Part shown: positions 1 through 8,000 of the stretch, in pieces | Layout of the letters: each line of letters begins with the position of its first letter | How positions within the stretch are numbered: position 1 is the stretch's first letter | Assembly: GCA_943329595.2 (NCBI GenBank) | Contig: CALQEM020000050.1 | Coordinates: 1 to 17,163 of the forward strand | DNA length: 17,163 nucleotides | Source: CAIYMF01 sp943329595 | GTDB taxonomy: Bacteria; Actinomycetota; Actinomycetes; S36-B12; CAIYMF01 | Direction: 5' to 3' | The notes under the pieces: generated by a model | What the model was told of the DNA's origin: nothing | Databases searched by the model: none | What the model saw: only the letters and a program-made list of their open reading frames with translations | Program-made: the position numbers and the translations under genes

Positions 1-462
1 CAGCAGACGATGCCCGAGGCGTATCGCGCCCTCATCGTGTCGTCGGCCGCGCGCTGTCCCCAACTGCCCACCTCGATCCTCGCCGCCCAAATTGCCACCG
101 AGAGTGGGTGGGATCCGCGGGCCGAGAGTGGTGCCGGAGCCCAGGGCATCGCCCAGTTCATTCCGCAGACGTGGAAGGACTACGGAATCGACGCCAATAA
201 GGATGGCGTCACCGACGTGTTCGACCCCGCTGACGCGATTCCGTCGGCCGCCGACTTCATGTGCGGGCTTTTCGACGAGGTGAAGTCAGTGCCCGGCAAC
301 CCGGTCGCGCTCGCACTCGCCGCCTACAATGCGGGCCCGAGCCGGGTTCGCAAATACAAGGGCATCCCGCCCTTTCGCGAGACGGAAGACTACGTGGCAA
401 AGGTGCTCGACCGAGCAGCTGCCGAGCCCTTCGTGTCGCTCGACGGACCCCAGCCCACCTAG
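1..462 (+). CDS. Lytic transglycosylase, SLT/GEWL domain (5' end missing)
   Basis: The reading frame is open to the left edge of the window, so the true start and any signal peptide are probably outside; an ATG at position 10 is only an internal candidate. The translated part is almost entirely one transglycosylase SLT (goose-lysozyme-like) domain. The catalytic Glu sits in ATESGW (residue 31 counted from the ATG at 10). It is followed by the family blocks GAQGIAQFIPQTW and AYNAGPSRV, and a C-terminal Tyr-containing segment (ETEDYV). Such enzymes cleave the MurNAc-GlcNAc bond of peptidoglycan, forming 1,6-anhydro ends, outside the membrane. An insertion (DANKDGVTDVFDPADAI) resembles an acidic, possibly Ca-binding loop common in actinobacterial members. 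The stop codon lies inside CTAG, shared with the converging DinB gene. Family assignment is secure; the exact physiological role is not. Confidence 0.9.
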   Translation, partial: QQTMPEAYRALIVSSAARCPQLPTSILAAQIATESGWDPRAESGAGAQGIAQFIPQTWKDYGIDANKDGVTDVFDPADAIPSAADFMCGLFDEVKSVPGNPVALALAAYNAGPSRVRKYKGIPPFRETEDYVAKVLDRAAAEPFVSLDGPQPT

Positions 463-986
463 TAGCCCGTTGATCCGTCGATTTCTTCGCGGATCAGGTC
501 GGCATGTCCGAGGTGTCGCGCGTACTCCTCAACCATGTGCACCATCACCCAGCGAACGTCACGCGTGAGCATGGTTCCGGCGCGGTTGGCGAAGGTCAGC
601 GTCTGATCGAACGGGCGGGTGGCCATCACGGCGCGCGAGTGGTCGCACTCGGCGGCGAACAGCGCGAAGTCGGCGGCGCCGTCGGCATCGTCGACCCCCG
701 CGAAGTCGGTGTCGCCGTCGGCGAGCCAATAGTGGAAGGGCGCGTCCTCGCCGCTGATGCGGTTGCGGTACCACGCGCGCTCGACGTCGGTGAGGTGCCG
801 CACGAGCCCGAGCAGCGATATCGGGGTTGACGCGATGGGCCGCAGGCGCAACTGCTCGAGCGTGAGGCCTCCGCACTTCCAGAGCAGGGTGGCTCGGTAG
901 AAATCGAGCCAGCTGGTGAGCGCCGCGTGCTCGTCACCGAAGGGCACGGGCTCGGGTCGCTCGACCTCGGGCGCGGTCCATGCCAT
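459..986 (-). CDS. DinB-like (DUF664) four-helix protein
   Basis: This is a 175-residue protein of the DinB/YfiT-like putative metalloenzyme superfamily, DUF664 branch. It matches the branch in length and in the histidines that would bind a divalent metal: H64 in LVRHLTDVERAW and the C-terminal VHMVEEYARHLGHADLIRE segment (H150, H158, H161). Known relatives include thiol transferases and many uncharacterised stress proteins; nothing here fixes the substrate. The frame stays open 30 codons further upstream, but that extension is Arg/Pro-rich and overlaps the preceding gene. The start at 986 (MAWTAPEVE) gives the normal family N terminus and begins one base after the stop of the tautomerase gene (TGAcATG), implying translational coupling. 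It converges on the transglycosylase. Confidence 0.85.
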   Translation of the reverse strand: MAWTAPEVERPEPVPFGDEHAALTSWLDFYRATLLWKCGGLTLEQLRLRPIASTPISLLGLVRHLTDVERAWYRNRISGEDAPFHYWLADGDTDFAGVDDADGAADFALFAAECDHSRAVMATRPFDQTLTFANRAGTMLTRDVRWVMVHMVEEYARHLGHADLIREEIDGSTGY

Positions 987-987
987 G

Positions 988-1416
988 TCAGGACTGCTCG
1001 GAAGTCGCGGCCGCGCGGGCCTCGATCTCGCGCTGCCGCACGACGCTCGCGGGCACTCCGGCGATGGCCCAGTCACCCGGGTTGGCCACGTGCACCACTC
1101 CGCGCACGTGCGCTGGGTCGACGCCGAGAGTCTCAGCGAGCAGGGCGGTGAAGCCCGCGAGCAGTCGGTGCCGCTGCTCGACCGGGCGACCCTCCATCAG
1201 CCAGAACGTGAAGAACGGGGCGGTGGCCCCCGACTCGCTCACCAGCGCGTCGCCCACACACACGCGACTGGCTGGTCGCTCGTCGGCGAACACGCGGATG
1301 CGCTCGACGGGTGATTCGGTGACCTCGGCGAACAGTTGAGCGGAGCGCAGGAGCAACTCGCCGATGGCGAAGTCGTCGTGCTGGCCCGCCACGAGTTGGT
1401 AGGTGAGAATCGGCAT
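988..1416 (-). CDS. Tautomerase-superfamily protein (142 aa)
   Basis: The protein starts MPILTYQLVAGQ, so after removal of Met it exposes the N-terminal proline that serves as the catalytic base in the 4-oxalocrotonate tautomerase/MIF superfamily. At about 142 residues it is the long, two-beta-alpha-beta-unit form, like the malonate semialdehyde decarboxylase or cis-CaaD groups, not the 62-residue 4-OT. The second unit includes the stretch LLAGFTALLAETLGVDPAHVRGVVH. An upstream in-frame extension to 1557 was rejected because it would bury Pro2 and overlap the divergent SDR gene. A Shine-Dalgarno-like GAGAGGGA lies about 7 nt before the ATG. It is the first gene of a two-gene unit with the DinB-like protein. 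The substrate is unknown; family confidence is good, function low. Confidence 0.8.
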   Translation of the reverse strand: MPILTYQLVAGQHDDFAIGELLLRSAQLFAEVTESPVERIRVFADERPASRVCVGDALVSESGATAPFFTFWLMEGRPVEQRHRLLAGFTALLAETLGVDPAHVRGVVHVANPGDWAIAGVPASVVRQREIEARAAATSEQS

Positions 1417-1490
1417 GCGGCTGTCCCTCTCGGCTGTGGGCGTACGTGCCGATGATGGCACGCGCAGAGCGGGCACGATCGCCGAAGGGC

Positions 1491-1496
1491 TACCTT
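1491..1496 (+). promoter_or_regulatory. Candidate -10 element (TACCTT) of the SDR gene, leaderless
   Basis: TACCTT fits the actinobacterial TANNNT -10 pattern and lies 7 nt before the ATG at 1504. This places the transcription start at or next to the start codon. No Shine-Dalgarno sequence is visible before that ATG, which agrees with a leaderless mRNA. No convincing -35 box was found. Confidence 0.45.
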
Positions 1497-1503
1497 GTGC
1501 CAC

Positions 1504-2241
1504 ATGGCGCAGCGCATCGCAGTAGTGACCGGGGCCTCGGGCCACCTCGGGCGGCATCTGGTTGCCGGGCTAACGGCCCGTGGGCTCAGCGTGCTGGCCG
1601 TGTCGCGGTCGGGTGCGGCGCCGGGTGTGGGCGAGGCGGCGTCGCTCGCTGCTGATCTGTCGCGCGACGATGTGGTTGATGTGGTGCGGGCAGCCCTGCC
1701 CGACGGCGAGCTGGCGATGCTGGTGCATGCCGCGGGACTGCCTGGCTCGTCGGGCGTGGCGACGGTGGAACCTGGGCTTCCGGCGGTGGCGGTCGACCTC
1801 AAGGTGGGCGGGCTGCTGCGATTACTGAGGGCTGTCGACGACCGCATCGTCGACCACTCGCGCATCGTGGCCGTGGGCGGGCACCTCGGTAGCGAACCCA
1901 CCGAGCACGCGCCATTAGCCGGCATTGCGAACGCGGCGCTGGCGAGCGTGGTGCGACAGCTTGTGGGCCCCCTCGGGCGTCGGGGCGCCACGGTGCACCT
2001 AGTGGCGCCGGGACCCTTCGAGAGCCCGCGCACCGAGCGTCTCATCGCATCGAAGGCCGCGGGCGAGGGAGTCTCGGTCGACCAGATGCGCGAGGCGATG
2101 ATCGCCGACACCCCACTCGGTCGCATGCCCACCGCCGAGGAGGTGGCCGCGATCATCGTGGGGCTGCTCGATCCGGCGGCCGACCTGCTCACCGGCTCGA
2201 CGCTCGCCCTCGACGCTGGGCTGCGGCGTGGCCTGTTCTAG
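1504..2241 (+). CDS. SDR-fold protein lacking the catalytic tetrad
   Basis: A 245-residue short-chain dehydrogenase/reductase-fold protein. The N-terminal dinucleotide-binding motif is present (VVTGASGHLG, residues 7-16), as are an HAAG (75-78, replacing NNAG), the post-strand LVAPGPFESPRTERL block and the C-terminal DTPLGRMPTAEEVA segment, so the Rossmann scaffold is complete. The catalytic residues are not. The strand that usually carries the active-site Ser reads RIVAVGGHLGS (Gly125-Gly126), and the usual YxxxK helix reads AGIANAAL, with Ala139 and Asn143 at the Tyr and Lys positions. It may bind NAD(P) without classical reductase chemistry, or use other residues. The start at 1504 is chosen over 1495 because it gives the standard N terminus and sits 7 nt after a -10-like hexamer. 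It is divergent from the tautomerase unit and ends 6 bp from the converging LuxR-type gene. Confidence 0.85.
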   Translation: MAQRIAVVTGASGHLGRHLVAGLTARGLSVLAVSRSGAAPGVGEAASLAADLSRDDVVDVVRAALPDGELAMLVHAAGLPGSSGVATVEPGLPAVAVDLKVGGLLRLLRAVDDRIVDHSRIVAVGGHLGSEPTEHAPLAGIANAALASVVRQLVGPLGRRGATVHLVAPGPFESPRTERLIASKAAGEGVSVDQMREAMIADTPLGRMPTAEEVAAIIVGLLDPAADLLTGSTLALDAGLRRGLF

Positions 2242-2247
2242 GTGCTC

Positions 2248-3039
2248 TCAACTGCCGTGCGCCGCGACCGGCTCGGGGCCGACCGCTCGCGACATGAGGC
2301 ACAGGTCGTAGGCCCGCCGCGCTGTGGCCTCGCGCGTGGAGGTGCCAAGCAGTTGCATGGCGCGATGGATCTCGACCTTCACCAGTGACTGGGAGATGCT
2401 GAGGGCCGAAGCGATGGCAGGGTTGGTGAGTCCCTCGGATATGCAGCGCAGGACTCGCACCTGCTGGGTTGTGAGCGGGCTTGGCGCGGCCACGAGTGGG
2501 TCGTGAGTCGACTGGGAGCCATCCTCGAGTCCCCCAAGCCACATGCCGATGGTCGTCGCGATGGCGTCAAGCACGAGGAAGTCGTTGGGATTCCACTCCC
2601 ACTCCGGATGAGCGACCGACAGCACCCCCACGATCTCGTCGTGGTTGCGGATGGGCACGGCTGTGTGGTGCCAGGGCCCCCAGAGATCGGTGATCGCCCC
2701 GATGAGGGGGTGGTCGAGGATCAGGTACGACTCGGCTGCTTCGTTCATGTGCAAGGTGAGCGCGGTGTCGTGGTTGAAGGCGTCGGTGATCACGCTGGGC
2801 AGCGTGAGCGGGAGCGAGCGGAAGAGGGATAGCGACCGGGTGGGCATGTGATACTCGCCGGCGAGCAGCAGCGACCCGGCGTGGTCGGCGGTATGCAGCA
2901 TCACTCCGTAGGGCTCCACAGTGCGCAGGGCCACGGTCGCGACCGCCTTGGCGACCGCGTTCGTGCTCGCGGCCAAACTCAGGGAGGTGAGAAACCGCGT
3001 GAGCTGAATGACGTGCACGCTCGAAGTGGTGGCGTCCAT
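2248..3039 (-). CDS. GAF-domain LuxR-family transcriptional regulator (downstream of pair)
   Basis: A 263-residue one-component regulator. Residues about 25-170 look like a GAF sensor domain (for example HHTAVPIRNHDEIVGVLSVAHP near 124-145). Residues about 186-243 form a LuxR/FixJ-type helix-turn-helix: SPLTTQQVRVLRCISEGLTN, then IASALSISQSLVKVEIHRAMQLLG. There is no phospho-acceptor receiver domain, so it probably responds to a ligand or redox state. The ATG at 3039 overlaps the stop of the upstream regulator by one base (TGATG), and AGGAGG lies 8 nt before it, giving strong coupled translation. It is the last gene of the icmF-acyl-CoA dehydrogenase strand run and converges on the SDR gene. 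Ligand and targets are unknown; control of the adjacent acyl-CoA genes is inferred from position only. Confidence 0.85.
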   Translation of the reverse strand: MDATTSSVHVIQLTRFLTSLSLAASTNAVAKAVATVALRTVEPYGVMLHTADHAGSLLLAGEYHMPTRSLSLFRSLPLTLPSVITDAFNHDTALTLHMNEAAESYLILDHPLIGAITDLWGPWHHTAVPIRNHDEIVGVLSVAHPEWEWNPNDFLVLDAIATTIGMWLGGLEDGSQSTHDPLVAAPSPLTTQQVRVLRCISEGLTNPAIASALSISQSLVKVEIHRAMQLLGTSTREATARRAYDLCLMSRAVGPEPVAAHGS

Positions 3040-3728
3040 CAGGGCATCCTCCTCAGTGTGTGGTCAGCCTGTCGCCTGTCGTGTAACACGTCGGGGGGCA
3101 CCTGCCGTAGCTGGTCTTGCCCGCGTCGCTCGGGAAGCAGCCCATGGTTGATCGCCGACGCGATGAGCGCGTCTTGGTGGTGGGCCCCGAGCATCGTCAT
3201 CAGGTGACGGGACTCCCGGGCGACGGTCGACTCCGAGCAGCCGAGTCGTCGGGCCATGGCCAGGAAAGTCGTATGCCGCCCGATCAGCGTGAGAATCTGC
3301 ATCTGGCGCGGGCTCAGCACGATTGGGTTGTCAACGGACTCAACCGTGCGTCGCCACCCGATGCGCCACACTCCGAGGAGGGCTGTGAGCGCCTCCAGCA
3401 TGGTGGTGCGCTCAGCTGTCCACACCGGCCTGTGCGTCGTGCGAATCGCGAGCACCCCCACGCTCGCGCCGTTGAACAGGATGGGGGCGCAAACCCGCAG
3501 GCCGTCGCACACGATGGTCGAGTTCTCATAGGCGTTGCGCTCGGCGTGGTCGAACTCGTCACCGGCATCGCCCACGTTGCCGTCGCACCACAGCACGTGC
3601 AGTTCCTCGGGCTCGAGAAAGCGCAGCGGTCCTGATCGAAGCGCGCTGCTGACGACCTCGAGGTCGTCTGACGAGCGCAGCACGGAGACCAGGTGGGCCA
3701 CGTCGGCGGCATCAAATTCTGTGAGCAT
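3039..3728 (-). CDS. GAF-like LuxR-family transcriptional regulator (upstream of pair)
   Basis: A 229-residue regulator with the same plan as its downstream partner. A GAF-like sensory half covers about 20-125 (APILFNGASVGVLAIRTTHRP, 81-101). A LuxR-type helix-turn-helix covers about 137-195 (VLSPRQMQILTLIGRH, then MARRLGCSESTVARESRHLMTMLG). About 30 residues beyond the helix-turn-helix form a basic, hydrophilic tail (RRGQDQLRQV onward) absent from the partner. The GTG at 3731 is in frame, but the ATG at 3728 is preferred because AAGGAGG lies 4 nt before it, versus 1 nt for the GTG. The sensor half is shorter than a full GAF domain, so the fold call is tentative; the DNA-binding call is good. 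It probably works with, or as a paralogue of, the next gene. Confidence 0.8.
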   Translation of the reverse strand: MLTEFDAADVAHLVSVLRSSDDLEVVSSALRSGPLRFLEPEELHVLWCDGNVGDAGDEFDHAERNAYENSTIVCDGLRVCAPILFNGASVGVLAIRTTHRPVWTAERTTMLEALTALLGVWRIGWRRTVESVDNPIVLSPRQMQILTLIGRHTTFLAMARRLGCSESTVARESRHLMTMLGAHHQDALIASAINHGLLPERRGQDQLRQVPPDVLHDRRQADHTLRRMP

Positions 3729-3762
3729 CACTCCTCCTTCACCACCTCCATCACAGCGCCGA

Positions 3763-3792
3763 AGGTCCTAGGCCGCGAGAGGCCGAGGTCCT
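3763..3792. repeat. Nested direct repeats AGGTCCT / AGGCCG upstream of the LuxR pair
   Basis: Two 7-mers and two 6-mers are arranged as AGGTCCT-AGGCCG-CGAG-AGGCCG-AGGTCCT (3763-3769, 3770-3775, 3780-3785, 3786-3792). Each pair is a perfect direct repeat in mirrored order. They lie in the 122-bp gap between the acyl-CoA dehydrogenase stop and the start of the first GAF/LuxR gene, about 35-64 bp before its ATG, where an operator could be. No clear -10/-35 pair was found in this gap. It could be chance in GC-rich DNA. Confidence 0.35.
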
Positions 3793-3850
3793 CGAACGAA
3801 CGGAATTGGTCCCGAAGTCGGACGAGCTCTCCGTCAACCGACCGCAGCCG

Positions 3851-5017
3851 CTAGCGCTGAAGCAGGTGACGAGCCATCACGATGCGTTGGATCTGGTTAG
3901 TTCCCTCGTAGATCTGGGTGATCTTCGCATCGCGCATATAGCGCTCGGCCGCGTAGTCCTTCACATACCCGCTGCCACCGAGAATCTGCACCGCATCGGT
4001 GGTGATCCGCATGGCGACATCCGAGGCGAAACACTTTGCAGCGGCACCGAAGTAGGCAAGGTCCGCCTCATCGCGCTCAGACTTGCAGGCGGCGATGTAC
4101 ACCATCTGACGCGCAGCTTCGAGCTGCATGCCCATGTCGGCGAGCATGAACTGCACGCCCTGGAACTCGCTGATTCTCTTACCGAATTGCGAGCGCTCTT
4201 TCGCGTAGGAGATCGACAGGTCGAGGGCGGCTTGCGCGATTCCCACCGCCTGGGCGCCGATGGTGATGCGGGTGTGGTCGAGCGTGCGCAGTGCGATCTT
4301 GAGGCCTTGGCCGGGCTCGCCGATGATCCGGTCAGCTGGAATCGCGACGTTGTCGAATAGCAGCTCGCAGGTGGGTGAGCCCTTGATACCCATTTTGCGC
4401 TCGGGAGTGCCGAATGTGAGCCCCTCGTCGGTCTTATCGACAACGAAGGCGCTGATGTTGTTACCCCGGGCACCGGCAGGGTCAGTGACGGCGAGAACCG
4501 TGTAGTAGTCGGCGATTCCCGCGTTGCTGATCCACGACTTCTGCCCGGTCAGGATCCAACCGTCGGCGGTGGGTGTGGCGCGTGACTTCATTGACGCGGT
4601 GTCTGAGCCCGCTTCGCGCTCAGACAGGCCGTACGCGAACATCGATTCGCCAGTGGCAACCGGTGGCAGGTAGCGCTGGCGGAGTTCCTCAGACCCGGCC
4701 AGCAGTAGAGGCATCGTGCCGAGCTTGTTCACCGCGGGAATCAATGATGACGAGGCGCAGGCACGGGCGACCTCCTCGATGACAATGCAGGTGGCCAGCG
4801 CATCGGCACCCTGGCCGCCGTACTGCTCGGGGATGTGGGGCGCGTGGAAGGCGGCAGCGCGCAGAGCGTCGTAGGCGTGCTGTGGGAACGACGCGGTTTC
4901 ATCGACCGTCGCCGCGTGCGGAGCGATTTCCCTGTCGGCAAGATCACCGATCGCCGCGCGCAAGGCGAGGTAGTCGTCGGACAACCGGTAGACGTCGAAC
5001 GTTGAATTACCACCCAT
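3851..5017 (-). CDS. Acyl-CoA dehydrogenase (short/branched-chain type)
   Basis: A 388-residue FAD-dependent acyl-CoA dehydrogenase of normal length, with both family signatures: FAYGLSEREAGSD (about 127-139) and the C-terminal QILGGSGYVKDYAAERYMRD. The catalytic base is Glu371 in QIYEGTNQIQR, the position used by short-chain, butyryl-CoA and isobutyryl-CoA enzymes; the long-chain and isovaleryl types place Glu elsewhere. It oxidises an acyl-CoA to the 2-enoyl-CoA and passes electrons to ETF. AAGGAGG lies 9 nt before the ATG. The gene starts 72 bp after the icmF stop on the same strand, so co-transcription is likely. Because IcmF interconverts isobutyryl- and butyryl-CoA, one of these is the obvious substrate, but sequence alone does not settle which. 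Confidence 0.93.
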   Translation of the reverse strand: MGGNSTFDVYRLSDDYLALRAAIGDLADREIAPHAATVDETASFPQHAYDALRAAAFHAPHIPEQYGGQGADALATCIVIEEVARACASSSLIPAVNKLGTMPLLLAGSEELRQRYLPPVATGESMFAYGLSEREAGSDTASMKSRATPTADGWILTGQKSWISNAGIADYYTVLAVTDPAGARGNNISAFVVDKTDEGLTFGTPERKMGIKGSPTCELLFDNVAIPADRIIGEPGQGLKIALRTLDHTRITIGAQAVGIAQAALDLSISYAKERSQFGKRISEFQGVQFMLADMGMQLEAARQMVYIAACKSERDEADLAYFGAAAKCFASDVAMRITTDAVQILGGSGYVKDYAAERYMRDAKITQIYEGTNQIQRIVMARHLLQR

Positions 5018-5089
5018 TGAGGTAGTCCTCCTTGGAGAAAAGATCGACGTGCGGACTGCTCCTGCGTGCCCTGAGCCTGAGCGGGGACG

Positions 5090-8000
5090 CTAGACGTTGC
5101 GGCGGTACTGTCCGCCGACGTCGAAGAGTGCGTCGCTGATCTGCCCGAGCGAGCAGTGCCGCACCGCCAGCATGAGCGCTGCGAACACGTTGCCCCCGGT
5201 GCTGGCTGCCTCGCGCAGGCGGCGCAGCGCCTCGGGAGATTCGGCGCGGTTGCGCTCGTGGAACTCGGCCAGCCGGCGCAGCTGCGACTGCTTCTCGTCC
5301 TCGGTGCCGCGGGCGAGCACGACGCTTTGCTCGGGGGCGTTGTCATCTCGCTCGGCCACGAAGGTGTTGACACCCACGATGGGCAGCGAGCCGTCGTGCT
5401 TGCGGTGCTCGTAGGTCATCGACTCGTCCTGAATGCGGCCGCGCTGGTAGCCGGTCTCCATCGCCCCCAGCACACCGCCGCGGTCGGAGATGCGCTCGAA
5501 CTCGGTGAGGATCGCTTCCTCAACCAGGTCGGTGAGCTCGTCAACGATGTAGGAGCCCTGCAGCGGGTTCTCGTTCGCCGACAGGCCCCACTCCTTGTCG
5601 ATGATCATCTGAATGGCGAGGGCGCGGCGCACCGACTGCGCGCTGGGCGTGGTGACCGCCTCGTCGTAGGCGTTGGTGTGCAGCGAGTTGGCGTTGTCGT
5701 ACAGCGCGCACAGCGCCTGCAGGGTGGTGCGGATGTCGTTGAAGTCCATTTCCTGGGCGTGCAGCGATCGGCCCGAGGTTTGCACGTGGTACTTCAGCTT
5801 CTGCGAGCGGGCGTCGGCGCCGTAGCGGTCGCGCATCGCGATGGCCCAGATTCGACGGGCCACCCGGCCGATCACGGTGTACTCGGCGTCCATGCCGTTG
5901 GAGAAGAAGAACGACAGGTTCGGCGCGAAGTCATCGACGCTCATGCCGCGCGCGAGATACGACTCGACGTACGTGAAGCCGTTGGAGAGGGTGAACGCGA
6001 CCTGGCTGATGGGGTTAGCCCCCGCCTCGGCGATGTGGTAGCCGCTGATCGAGACCGAGTAGAAGTTGCGAACGTCGTGGTCGATGAACCACTGCTGAAT
6101 GTCGGCCATCGCCCGCAGTGAAAACTCGGTGGAGAAGATGCAGGTGTTCTGACCCTGATCCTCCTTGAGGATGTCGGCCTGAACCGTGCCGCGCACCGAC
6201 GAGTAGGTGCGGGCGGCGATATCGGCGCGCTCGCCATCGGAGGGCTCGCGACCCTCGCGGGCGCGGAAGTCATCGAGCTGCTGGTCGGTCGCGGCATTCA
6301 TGTACATGGCCAGAAGCGTGGGCGCGGGTCCGTTGATGGTCATCGACACCGAGGTGGTGGGCGAGCAGAGATCGAAGCCGCCGTAGAGCTCCTTCATGTC
6401 GTCGAGGGTCGCAATGCTGACCCCCGACGTGCCAACCTTGCCGTACACGTCGGGCTGGGGAGCTGGGTCGCGGCCGTAGAGCGTGACCGAGTCGAAGGCG
6501 GTGGAGAGCCGGGTAGCCGGCTGCCCCGCAGCCAGCAGGTGAAAGCGGCGGTTGGTGCGAGCTGCGTCGCCCTCGCCCGCGAACATGCGGGCGGGCGCCT
6601 CGCCTTCGCGCTTGAACGGGAACACGCCAGCGGTGTAGGGGAACTCGCCTGGAAGCCCCTCGGAGCGCAGGAAGCGCACGAGGTCGCCGTGGTCGGTGGT
6701 GCGTGGCACCGCGACGCGCGCGATGCGCGAGCCCGACAGCGTGGTGCGGTGCAGGTCGACGTGCACCTGCTGGCCGCGCACCTCGTACGTGAAGGTGTCG
6801 GCCCGCAGCGCCTCGGCCCGCGCCGGCCACTCGTCGAGGGCGGTAACGACCTCTGGCTCGAGGGCTTGCCGCGCCGACTCGAGCAGCGGGTCGATCGCGG
6901 CCGCGGCCACGGCGTTGCCCGACTCGTCAAGCGCACCCCGCGCGGTGCGCAGGTGCTGCACCAGCCGCGCGCTGGCTGCCTGCCGCTCGGTGGCGGCGTG
7001 GTAGCCGCGCACCGACTCGGCGATCTCGGCCAGGTAGCGCACCCGGCCCACTGGAAGCGCGGTATCGAGCCGGGTGGAGGCCTTCACGTCGACACGTGGC
7101 AGCACCCCCTCGCTTAGCGCGAGCCCCTTCTCGCCGAGCTGCGCGGCGAGGGCGCCATAGAGCGCGGTGACTCCGTCGTCGTTGAAGCGGGCTGCGCTCG
7201 TTCCGAAGACCGGCATGTCTTCCCACGGGATCCCGAAGGCACTCCGGTTGCGCACCAGTTGTCTAGCCACGTCGCGGCGCGCGTCTTCGGCACCGCGTCG
7301 CTCGAACTTGTTGATCGCCACCAGGTCGGCGTAGTCGAGCATCTCGATCTTTTCAAGCTGGGTGGGCGCGCCGAACTCGGGCGTCATCACGTAGAGCGAC
7401 ACGTCAACGAGGTCGGCGATGGCGCCGTCGCCCTGGCCGATGCCCGGGGTTTCCACAATGACCAGGTCGTACCCGGCCGCGCGACAGGCATCGACCATGT
7501 TGCCGAGGTAGGAGGGAATCTCGCGCTCGGCGCCACGGGTGGCCACCGACCGGAAGAAGATGGGGCCGTCGGCGGCGCGGCCCAGGGCGTTCATGCGGAT
7601 GCGGTCACCCAGGAGTGCGCCGCCACTGCGACGCCGCGTGGGGTCGACCGCGAGCACTGCGATGCGGAGCTTGTCCTCCTGGTCGACCCGAAACCTCCGG
7701 ATGAGCTCGTCGGTGAGCGACGACTTGCCCGAGCCGCCCGTTCCGGTGACGCCGAGCACGGGCACCGCCCGACGCGCAGCCGCAGCCCGCACCGCCGTGA
7801 CCAACTCGTCGTGCGGGTGATCGGACTCGAGCACCGTGAGCGCGCGCGCCAGCGCCGGCTCGTGGCCCGCCATCACGTCGTCGATGGTCGACTGCTCGGC
7901 GGCGAGGTCGACGTCGCATCCGCTGACGAGCTCGTTGATCATGGCTTCGAGGCCGAGGCGCTGGCCGTCCTGCGGACTGAAGATGCGCACGCCACGCTCG

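Noticed and set aside
1239..2192. Minus-strand 317-codon frame opposite the SDR gene
   Set aside because: It is a low-complexity Ser/Arg/Thr-rich shadow; the SDR fold on the plus strand is clear.
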